Source: Pseudomonas poae
GTDB taxonomy: Bacteria > Pseudomonadota > Gammaproteobacteria > Pseudomonadales > Pseudomonadaceae
Length of the DNA: 64,000 nt
Assembly (NCBI RefSeq): GCF_001439785.1
Contig: NZ_JYLI01000005.1
Span: forward strand, 308,303 to 372,302
Direction: 5' to 3'
The translations under genes were made by a program, and so were the position numbers. Below, piece after piece: positions 46,230 to 52,963 of this stretch (its first letter is position 1; the number at the start of each line of letters is the position of its first letter). The notes below the pieces were generated by a model, which saw only the letters and a list, made by a program, of their open reading frames with translations, was not told the DNA's origin and did no database searches.

Positions 46230-46781
46230 TCAAAAATATTCCAACTTGAACCGCACAGCGGCACGATGAGGCCCGACAACCATCGGGCGTCCGTTACCCA
46301 CCAGGCGAAGCGTGAAGTGCAGGGTCATGTCACCCTCAACCAACGGTTTGCGCGGCAGCGGTTCACCTGGAACGCTGCCGTGACCGTCCGCATCGGTGAT
46401 ATCCAGCGCAACGCCCTGGGATTCGCCAAACAGCGCAAAGGCGCGCCCACCCATGTCGCTGGCACCGTCGAACATCACGCGCAGGTGCTCCCAATCCGGC
46501 AGGCTCCCGCCAGGGCGGAATGGATCGGGACGGCTCAACGAGCAATTGACCAGGCGCAGCTCGAAGGGGTGAGGCTCCCCCTGCGCATTGCGCAACAGGC
46601 GGCCGACAGGCTCGGGCGGCATTTCGATGGTTTGGTCACGACTGGCCAGTTCCAGCCCGCAGGCCGAGTCCATCACCTGCCCTCCCAACGTGACGAGCCC
46701 TTCGCCCTGGGATGCCGCGAGGCCAAGGCTGGTGAAGCTCATCAGGGAACAGGCGACAGCGAGACTTATGAATGTTTTCAC
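46230..46781 (-). CDS. Type-1-like minor fimbrial subunit (second gene)
   Basis: 183 residues. Signal peptide MKTFISLAVACSLMSFTSLGLA. Pilin domain: VTLGGQVMDSACGLELASRDQTIEM (first Cys), FELRLVNCSLSRPDP (second Cys), and the C-terminal AAVRFKLEYF with Tyr. Its place between the major pilin and usher is the usual place of a PapH-like anchor or a FimI-like terminator subunit; that role is inferred. Separated from the major pilin gene by a strong hairpin. Confidence 0.86.
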   Translation of the reverse strand: MKTFISLAVACSLMSFTSLGLAASQGEGLVTLGGQVMDSACGLELASRDQTIEMPPEPVGRLLRNAQGEPHPFELRLVNCSLSRPDPFRPGGSLPDWEHLRVMFDGASDMGGRAFALFGESQGVALDITDADGHGSVPGEPLPRKPLVEGDMTLHFTLRLVGNGRPMVVGPHRAAVRFKLEYF

Positions 46782-46801
46782 CGTTATCTCCCGCCAGATT
46801 C

Positions 46802-46828
46802 CCCCCGCCGCACCCGGTGCGACGGGGG
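46802..46828 (-). terminator. Intercistronic hairpin after the gamma major pilin
   Basis: On the minus strand CCCCCGTCGCAC-CGG-GTGCGGCGGGGG forms a 12-bp stem with one G-T pair. No T run follows, so it is more likely an mRNA-stabilising or attenuating hairpin than a full terminator. It should raise major pilin output over downstream genes. Confidence 0.65.
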
Positions 46829-46835
46829 AAAGGAC

Positions 46836-47354
46836 TTACTGGTAAGCCAGGGTGAAGTTGGTGACCGCGCTGAAATCACCTGGAATGATCGGGTCGGTGG
46901 CGGCGCCCTTCACGTAGGCACCGAATTCCAGGGTGTTGTCGCCGGTGCTGATGATCTGCGGCGCGGTCGGCTTGCCCAGTTCAACCAGGCTGCCGCCGTG
47001 ACTCATCATGATGCCCACGCCACCGGCGCTGCCGACGGTGCCGATCGCACCCGGCACGACAGTCGACGGCGCTGCGGTGAAGGTGGTGGTCACGGTGTTG
47101 TCGGTGAGGCCGGACAAATCGCAGCCTTCGAGTTTGATCAGCACCGGCCGAGGGTTGGATTGGCCTCCGGACTGCAACTGATGCTTGGCAATGGCGCCCA
47201 GTGGAACGGTTTGATCGACGGACTCAGGCTTGATGGAGCAAGCGCCCGAATGCACTGAACCGGTGAACGTCACTGTTCCATCCGCCGCCTGAACAGACGC
47301 CGAACCTGCCAACACAGCGATAGCCAACAGCGCGGTTTTCATTTTGGTTTTCAT
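46836..47354 (-). CDS. Type-1-like major fimbrial pilin
   Basis: 172 residues from ATG 47354 (MKTKMKTALLAIAVLAGSASVQA signal peptide); start codons at 47363 and 47369 would add only a few residues. Mature pilin with TVTFTGSVHSGACSIKPESVDQTVPLG (first Cys), PVLIKLEGCDLSG (second Cys) and C-terminal AVTNFTLAYQ. Small polar residues dominate, as in FimA/PapA-type rod subunits. First gene of a ten-gene minus-strand operon ending at 38570. Confidence 0.88.
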   Translation of the reverse strand: MKTKMKTALLAIAVLAGSASVQAADGTVTFTGSVHSGACSIKPESVDQTVPLGAIAKHQLQSGGQSNPRPVLIKLEGCDLSGLTDNTVTTTFTAAPSTVVPGAIGTVGSAGGVGIMMSHGGSLVELGKPTAPQIISTGDNTLEFGAYVKGAATDPIIPGDFSAVTNFTLAYQ

Positions 47355-47454
47355 ATTGCCCATATCCATCTAATAAAAATGCCAGTAAGAGAGCCCGGCC
47401 CTCATCGCCCCTGAAACATCAGCGGGTGTTAAGGGCCAGTGACACGGAAACGCT

Positions 47455-47745
47455 TCCGTGTTTTTCCAACAAGTTGCATTGACAACAGGGCGCTCAATCA
47501 GCGCCGGAGAAGTATCCCGAGTTACCTGTGGGAAGTAAGCAGGGTGTTTCGCTTACTCGAGTAGTCGAACGTCAATACAACTTATGGAAAAAAAATGGCA
47601 TTTTGCCAAAACTTATAATTTGGCTGTAAGAAATGGACTACTTTAAGTTATCGAGAACTATTAGCGCTCAATAACGACTGTAAGAACAGTATTACAAGTT
47701 GCACTAACATGAACTAAACACCGCGTATCCAGATATGAACATGGC
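47455..47745 (-). promoter_or_regulatory. Promoter/leader region of the gamma fimbrial operon
   Basis: AT-rich spacer with blocks collinear to 38120-38425: AAGTTGCATTGAC (from 47471), AAGTATCC, AAGTAAGCAGG, ATGGCATTTTGCCAAAACTT (from 47595) and GTAAGAACAGTATTACAA (47680-47697). About 100-330 bp precede the major pilin start, implying a long leader or distant activator sites. The rest of the spacer up to 47836 carries the divergent padR promoter. Confidence 0.75.
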
Positions 47746-47788
47746 CTGCGGGGCAACGTGACCGTCCGTCAGCACCGCTTGCCCTTGC

Positions 47789-47806
47789 CTTAAGATATAT
47801 CTTAAG
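47789..47806. promoter_or_regulatory. Palindromic operator in front of the PadR gene
   Basis: CTTAAGATATATCTTAAG is a perfect 18-bp palindrome, 30 bp before the start codon at 47837. PadR-family repressors commonly bind AT-rich palindromes in their own promoters, so autoregulation of this operon is likely. Confidence 0.7.
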
Positions 47807-47836
47807 TTGTATCTAACCATGACGGAGAGCAGAGAC

Positions 47837-48379
47837 ATGAAAGCGCATCATCATCCTCATCACGACAGCCCCGACGGCTTTGAGAGACGCCCAGGCCGCG
47901 AACGCGGGGGCCGAGGCCCACGGGTGTTTGCACCGGGTGACCTGAAATTGCTGCTGCCGGCGCTGATCGCCGAGCAGCCGTGCCATGGCTATGACCTGAT
48001 CCGCCGCATCGAGGGCCTTTTCGACGGCGCCTACAGCCCCAGCCCTGGCGTGATCTACCCGACCCTGACCTTTCTCGAAGAAAGCGAATTGATCAGCGGC
48101 GACGCCGACGGCGGCAAAAAACGCTACACAATCACCGATGCCGGTCGTCTCTTCCTTGGCGAACAAGCGGTCGCCCTGGACGGCGTGCGCATGCGCATCG
48201 ATGTGAGCAAGCGCTCGCTGCGGGGCCAGGACCGCCCGCCGCAGATCCATGAGGCGGTGCACAACGTGCGCCATGCCCTGCATTCGCACCACGGGCGCTG
48301 GAGCCCGGAAGAAATCGAACGTGTCGCGGCGCTGCTCAACCGCACCGCGCAAGCCATTGCTGACGGGAAGGACCAATGA
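47837..48379 (+). CDS. PadR-family transcriptional regulator
   Basis: 180 residues. A histidine- and arginine-rich N terminus (MKAHHHPHHDSPDG, RRPGRERGGRGPRVF) that could bind metal precedes a winged-helix PadR domain: LKLLLPALIAEQPCHGYDLIRRIE, SPGVIYPTLTFLEESELIS, KRYTITDAGR. A C-terminal helical part probably dimerises. ATG 47837 is 9 bases after GGAG; earlier in-frame codons at 47807 and 47819 overlap or abut the operator. Overlaps the siderophore-interacting gene by four bases, so it should control it, perhaps in response to iron. Confidence 0.88.
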   Translation: MKAHHHPHHDSPDGFERRPGRERGGRGPRVFAPGDLKLLLPALIAEQPCHGYDLIRRIEGLFDGAYSPSPGVIYPTLTFLEESELISGDADGGKKRYTITDAGRLFLGEQAVALDGVRMRIDVSKRSLRGQDRPPQIHEAVHNVRHALHSHHGRWSPEEIERVAALLNRTAQAIADGKDQ

Positions 48380-49152
48380 ATAACCAAGCCATTCATCGCG
48401 TGACCCATGAAATCAAACGTCGTCGCCTCGAGGTGCTGCGCGTGGTCGACATCACCCCGCGCATGCGCCGCGTCACTTTGGGCGGGCCGGAGCTGGCCGG
48501 TTTCGTGAGCCTGGGCAGCGACGACCACATCAAGTTGCTGTTCCCGCAGAACGCCGCCGAGCAAGCAGCCCTCGAAAGCCCCACGTTCAATATCAAAGGC
48601 GATGGCCCACAACCGGCCATGCGCGACTACACGCCACGGCGCTTTGACCTGGACGCGGGTGAATTGGATATCGACTTCGTGCTGCACGGAGACGGCCCCG
48701 CGTCCACCTGGGCCGAGCAGGTCAAGGTCGGCCAGCACCTGCACATCGGCGGGCCACGGGGTTCGATGATCGTGCCGGATATCTTCGACAGCTACCTGCT
48801 GATCGGTGACGAAACCGCGCTGCCGGCCATTGGCCGACGTCTTGAAGAATTGCCGGCCGGGCGCCAGGTGCTGGCGGTGATTGAAATCGAGAATGAAGCG
48901 GAGCAGCAGGCCCTGCAGAGTGCGGCGGACGTGCGAGTGATCTGGGTCATACGTGGCCGGGATGACTTGTTGGATACGGTGCAGAAGCTGACTATGCCGG
49001 ATGGCTCGCTGTACTGCTTCGTCGCTACAGAATCCAGACTATCGCGCCAGCTGCGCCGCGTGCTGCTGGACACCCACTTGGTCAACGAAGAATTCCTCAA
49101 GGCCGCCGGCTACTGGCGCGCGCAAGGCAGCGACGAGAGCCAGACCCTGTGA
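48376..49152 (+). CDS. Siderophore-interacting protein (ViuB/YqjH-type ferric reductase)
   Basis: 258 residues. FAD-binding domain with the motif MRDYTPRRFD and GDGPASTWAEQVKVG; flavin/phosphate contact GGPRGSMIVP; NAD(P)H domain start YLLIGDETALPAIGRRLEELP. These cytoplasmic enzymes reduce ferric siderophores to release iron. The gene is translationally coupled to the PadR regulator. A REPIN follows 21 bp after the stop. Confidence 0.92.
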   Translation: MNNQAIHRVTHEIKRRRLEVLRVVDITPRMRRVTLGGPELAGFVSLGSDDHIKLLFPQNAAEQAALESPTFNIKGDGPQPAMRDYTPRRFDLDAGELDIDFVLHGDGPASTWAEQVKVGQHLHIGGPRGSMIVPDIFDSYLLIGDETALPAIGRRLEELPAGRQVLAVIEIENEAEQQALQSAADVRVIWVIRGRDDLLDTVQKLTMPDGSLYCFVATESRLSRQLRRVLLDTHLVNEEFLKAAGYWRAQGSDESQTL

Positions 49153-49173
49153 AAGACTCGACGCTGTAACTCC

Positions 49174-49307
49174 GTGGCGAGCAGGCTTGTCCTGCGTTGG
49201 GCTGCGCAGCAGCCCCAAAAACAGGCGCTGAGCCGTATCAGGTACACCGCGTTTTGCTGGACTGGGGCCGCTTCGCACCCCAACGCGGGGCAAGCCCGCT
49301 CGCCGCA
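49174..49307. repeat. REPIN (GTGGCGAG type)
   Basis: Left half from GTGGCGAGCAGGCTTGTC, inner hairpins GGGCTGCGCAGCAGCCC and CGCTTCGCACCCC, right half ending GCAAGCCCGCTCGCCGC (one change from the usual CGCCAC). No outer arms here. Confidence 0.88.
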
Positions 49308-49318
49308 ACAGGCCCGCA

Positions 49319-49945
49319 TCAGTTCGCACGAGCCTTTGAATATTTGTCCAACCCCACCAGCGCCAACGCGATCAGCACAAACCCCAGCAGAATGCCCCCG
49401 GCATTCACAAACACCTGTTGATAACCCAACGTGCCCACATCGATGAACGGGTACTGATACTGCCCCAGCAAATCCCCGCGCAGTAGCGCATAGCCGAAGT
49501 ACACCAGCGGGTAGATCACCCACCCCGCAATGTGCCTGAAACCCAAAACGCCCTTGGGTACGCAGCGCCACCAGTAAATGAAGAACAGCAGCGGCATCAC
49601 ATCGTGCAGCAGTTCATCGGCAATGAACTGAAAGCCTTGCGGGCTCCATAAATGCCGCAGCAGCAGGTTGTAGGTCAGGCTGACGAAAACGATGCTCACG
49701 GCGATTGCACTGCTGACCCCGGGCGCCAGGAAAAACCGTTTGGCGGCGCCGTCTCGTGGCACCAGCGCATAGCTGAGCACCACCGCCGCCAGGGTGTTGG
49801 TCAGCACCGTGAAGAAACTGAAAAAATTCACCAGCCCACCCAGCAGGCTGGCGCCCGTCTCCCAGCGTGACTGGAAAATCAGGTACTGCTGAATCGCCAA
49901 TCCCACCCAGCCGGCCAGCGCCGCCGCCGCAATGAAACGCTTCAT
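49319..49945 (-). CDS. Pr6Pr family membrane protein
   Basis: 208 residues with about six hydrophobic segments (GLVNFFSFFTVLTNTLAAVVLSYAL; SSAIAVSIVFVSLTYNLLLRHLW; DVMPLLFFIYWW; WVIYPLVYFGYALL; FVNAGGILLGFVLIALALVGL). The motif FFSFFTVLTN and the YPLVYFGYALLRG block match the Pr6Pr (FAR-17a/AIG1-like) family of integral membrane proteins with no established function. It ends just before a REPIN and starts 4 bp after the next minus-strand gene's end, so it may be co-transcribed with it. Confidence 0.8.
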   Translation of the reverse strand: MKRFIAAAALAGWVGLAIQQYLIFQSRWETGASLLGGLVNFFSFFTVLTNTLAAVVLSYALVPRDGAAKRFFLAPGVSSAIAVSIVFVSLTYNLLLRHLWSPQGFQFIADELLHDVMPLLFFIYWWRCVPKGVLGFRHIAGWVIYPLVYFGYALLRGDLLGQYQYPFIDVGTLGYQQVFVNAGGILLGFVLIALALVGLDKYSKARAN

Positions 49946-49949
49946 CGGC

Positions 49950-50183
49950 TCAGTCCAGCGGACGTTTGGTGCGCATCAACTTGACGTACAACCCTTCGAC
50001 TTTCTCCCGCGCCCATGGCGTTTTACGCAGGAACGTCAGGCTCGACTTGATGCTCGGGTCGCTCTTGAAACAGCGCACATCGATGCGTTCGGCAAGCCCC
50101 GACCATTCGTAGTGTTCCACCAGGGTGGTGAGGACGTGTTGCAGGGTTACGCCGTGGAGAGGGTCGTTGTGTGTTGCGGTCAT
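49950..50183 (-). CDS. VF530 family protein
   Basis: A 77-residue protein: it begins [20 protein letters not shown] and includes [20 protein letters not shown] and [16 protein letters not shown], the hallmark blocks of the VF530 family (PF09905), small proteins with a DNA-binding-like fold and no defined role. Start at 50183 is fixed by the family; the open frame extends much further upstream but overlaps the divergent receptor gene. Its promoter faces the Zur-box region. Confidence 0.85.
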   Translation of the reverse strand: MTATHNDPLHGVTLQHVLTTLVEHYEWSGLAERIDVRCFKSDPSIKSSLTFLRKTPWAREKVEGLYVKLMRTKRPLD

Positions 50184-50272
50184 GCAGGGCCTATCAAGGA
50201 AATGATCACGAAGGGTGCACACCTTACCACCGCGCCGATCCAGGTAAAAAGTTCCCCTTCTCGACGAAAAAA

Positions 50273-50295
50273 GAGATGTTATATTGTAACTACAA
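50273..50295 (+). promoter_or_regulatory. Candidate Zur box upstream of the TonB receptor
   Basis: GAGATGTTATATTGTAACTA matches the left half of the proteobacterial Zur consensus (GAAATGTTATANTATAACA) closely and the right half through TAAC. It lies about 30-50 bp before the receptor start, where a repressor would block transcription. Zinc control agrees with the receptor type. Could instead be recognised by a Fur-family relative. Confidence 0.6.
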
Positions 50296-50324
50296 ATATC
50301 AAACGTTTTACCAAGGAATGTACG

Positions 50325-52343
50325 ATGTCTCTTTGCTCTTTGTGGCGCCTGACTCCACTCGCTGCCGTCCTGCTGATCTGCTCCGAAGCCCACGCCCTTG
50401 AGCTGCAACCCCAGGTCATCACCGGCAACCCGTTGGGCAGCCAGCAGCTCGCCTCGCCCACCACCGTGCTCGAAGGCGACGACCTGACCCTGCAACAAAA
50501 AGGCAGCCTTGGCGAAACCCTGAACAAGCAGCCGGGCGTGTCGTCTTCGTACTTCGGCCCGGGCGCCAGTCGACCGATCATTCGCGGCCAGGACGGCGAC
50601 CGCATTCGCATCCTGCGCAACGGCGTGGGGGCGCTGGATGCCTCATCGCTGTCCTACGACCACGCGGTGCCGCTGGACCCGGTCAACGTTGAGCGCGTCG
50701 AGATCGTGCGTGGCCCGGCAGCGCTGTTGTATGGCGGCAGCGCCATCGGCGGCGTGGTCAACACCTTTGACAATCGCATCCCCACCGAAGCCATCGAAGG
50801 CATCCACGGAGCCGGCGAGTTGCGCTACGGCGGCGCCGACACCACCCGCAGCAGCGCAGGCAAACTGGAAGCCGGCAATGGCGCCTTCGCCCTGCACCTG
50901 GACGCCAACGCGCGGGAATTCGACGACCTGAAAATCCCCGGTTTCGCACGCAGCCGCCATGCGCCGGTCAGCGAGGACGGCCCTGGCAAAGACGGGCGAC
51001 TGGGCAACAGCGACGGACGCCAGGACGGCGGTGCCGTGGGCGGTTCCTACACCTGGGACGACGGTTATGCCGGGCTGTCCTACAGCACCTACGACGCCAA
51101 CTACGGCTCGCCGGCCGAACAGGCGGTGCGTATCCGCATGAAGCAGGACCACTACGCCTTCGCCTCCGAGATCCGCAACCTGCAAGGCCCGTTTACCTCG
51201 GTAAAACTCGACGCGGGTTACACCGACTATGAACACCGCGAAATCGAGGGCGGCGAGACCGGCACAATTTTCAAGAACAAGGGCTACGAAGCCCGCGTTG
51301 AAGCGCGCCACCAGCCCATCGGCCCGTTCGACGGTGTAGTCGGCGCCCAGGTAACGCGCAACGAGTTCTCCGCCCTGGGTGAAGAAGCCTTCGTGCCACA
51401 GACCGACACCAATGCCGCCGCGCTGTTTATTCTTGAAGAAATGCAAGCCACCGAGCGCCTGAAACTCAGCCTCGGCGGGCGCCTGGAACACACCCGCGTC
51501 GACCCGGATGCCAAGGGCAACGCCCGCTTTGCCACCGCCGACAACAGCAACGATTTCACCGCCGGCAGCCTGTCGTCGGGCGCGGTGTACACGCTGACAC
51601 CGATCTGGTCCGTGGCCGCCACCCTGGGCTACACCGAGCGCGCGCCGACCTTCTACGAGCTGTATGCCAACGGCGCCCACGTCGCCACCGGCACCTATGA
51701 ACAGGGCGACGCCAACCTGAAGAAAGAAAAAGCGGTGTCCAGCGACCTGGCGCTGCGTTTCGACAATGGCACCCACAAAGGCAGCTTCGGTGTGTTCTAC
51801 AGCCACTTCTCCAATTACATCGGCCTGCTGGGCACCGGTCGCACCTTGAATGACGAAGGCGACGCCGACCCGAGTGGCATCCCCGAGTACACCTATTCCG
51901 GCGTGCGGGCCCGTTTCGCCGGCTTCGAAGCCCAGGATCACTGGAAACTCGGCGAAAGTGCCTACGGCAAGTTCGCTCTGGAACTGTCGGGCGATTACAC
52001 CCGAGCCACCAACCTCGACACCGGCGAAGCCCTGCCGCGCATTGCGCCATTGCGCATGAGCAGCGGCCTGCTGTGGGAGCTGGACCGCTGGCAGGCACGC
52101 ATCGACGTGGAACATGCCGCTGGCCAGGGCCGCGTGCCGGACAACGAAAGCGGCACCGACGGCTACACCACCCTGGGCGCCAGCGCCGGTTATCACTTCA
52201 ACATGGGGGGCAGCCAATGGCTGGCATTCGTGAACGGTGAAAACCTGACCAACCAGACGGTGCGCTACGCCAGCTCGATCCTGCGCGACATCGCCCCGGC
52301 GCCGGGGCGTAGCGTGCAGGTTGGCGTGCGCACCACCTTCTAA
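50325..52343 (+). CDS. znuD: TonB-dependent outer-membrane receptor, ZnuD-like (zinc uptake)
   Basis: 672 residues. Signal peptide [24 protein letters not shown]. Plug domain: [30 protein letters not shown] is split by the ZnuD-type [13 protein letters not shown] pattern, then [19 protein letters not shown] and [26 protein letters not shown] 22-strand barrel follows, ending in [11 protein letters not shown] with C-terminal Phe. Ligand assignment to zinc rests on similarity to ZnuD/PA0781-type receptors and on the Zur-like box; the His-rich loop known from Neisseria ZnuD is not obvious here. ATG 50325 follows AAGGA by 7 bases. Confidence 0.85.
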   Translation: MSLCSLWRLTPLAAVLLICSEAHALELQPQVITGNPLGSQQLASPTTVLEGDDLTLQQKGSLGETLNKQPGVSSSYFGPGASRPIIRGQDGDRIRILRNGVGALDASSLSYDHAVPLDPVNVERVEIVRGPAALLYGGSAIGGVVNTFDNRIPTEAIEGIHGAGELRYGGADTTRSSAGKLEAGNGAFALHLDANAREFDDLKIPGFARSRHAPVSEDGPGKDGRLGNSDGRQDGGAVGGSYTWDDGYAGLSYSTYDANYGSPAEQAVRIRMKQDHYAFASEIRNLQGPFTSVKLDAGYTDYEHREIEGGETGTIFKNKGYEARVEARHQPIGPFDGVVGAQVTRNEFSALGEEAFVPQTDTNAAALFILEEMQATERLKLSLGGRLEHTRVDPDAKGNARFATADNSNDFTAGSLSSGAVYTLTPIWSVAATLGYTERAPTFYELYANGAHVATGTYEQGDANLKKEKAVSSDLALRFDNGTHKGSFGVFYSHFSNYIGLLGTGRTLNDEGDADPSGIPEYTYSGVRARFAGFEAQDHWKLGESAYGKFALELSGDYTRATNLDTGEALPRIAPLRMSSGLLWELDRWQARIDVEHAAGQGRVPDNESGTDGYTTLGASAGYHFNMGGSQWLAFVNGENLTNQTVRYASSILRDIAPAPGRSVQVGVRTTF

Positions 52344-52381
52344 CCCCCGCACCGCAATGCCCCCTGTGAAAGGGGGCTCTA

Positions 52382-52568
52382 TGGCGAGCGGGCTTGTTGT
52401 GGCGAGCTGGCTTGTTGTGGCGAGCTGGCTTGTTGTGGCGAGCGGGCTTGCCCCGCGTTGGGGTGCGAAGCACCCCCAATCAAATAAAACGCGGTACACC
52501 AGAAACTACTCAGAGCCTGGTTCTGGGACTGCTGCGCAGCCCAACGCAGGGCAAGCCTGCTCGCCACA
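52382..52568. repeat. REPIN with tandem 18-bp expansion of its head
   Basis: Three 18-bp units, TGGCGAGC(G/T)GGCTTGTTG, at 52382-52399, 52400-52417 and 52418-52435 precede a complete REPIN that runs to CTCGCCACA at 52568. The REPIN core is decayed (AAATAAAACGCGGTACACC, CTGGTTCTGGGACTGCTG). Confidence 0.85.
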
Positions 52569-52789
52569 GGAGTTTGGTGGGGACTCCCACATTGATCGTC
52601 GGCGTGCTCCCACATGAGCCTGTTTATCCCTTCAACTTTCGCCGCGACATTCAGTCACTGTTACCGAATCTGAAATGATGCATCTTGCGATTTACGCTTT
52701 CTCAAAACGGCCCACCGCATTATCCTTCGCAACAATCTGAAACGCTTCACCTCCCGTTCGTCCACATTCGCCGACAGTTCCCCACTATA

Positions 52790-52805
52790 AAGACAGCGCT
52801 GTCTT
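52790..52805. promoter_or_regulatory. gcd: 16-bp palindrome upstream of gcd
   Basis: AAGACAGCGCTGTCTT, a perfect palindrome about 160 bp before the gcd start, in a spacer of about 390 bp that has no gene. The shape is typical for TetR-family operators. The binding protein is not encoded in the window. Confidence 0.55.
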
Positions 52806-52963
52806 AAACCAGCCTGCGTCCGGGGAACCTATCGCCCGCCTGTGGATAAGCCTCGCGTTCCCCAGAAATAGCAAAAAAACCCTGAACCAAGCCCGCGTCG
52901 AATCGTCATCTACAGTGAAGCGCGGGGTTACACAACTATTCCAACGTGACGGAGAAACACACT

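Noticed and set aside
50643..52499. Antisense open frame of 618 codons under the TonB receptor gene
   Set aside because: Shadow of a GC-rich gene. The sense product is a clear receptor with signal peptide and C-terminal Phe.
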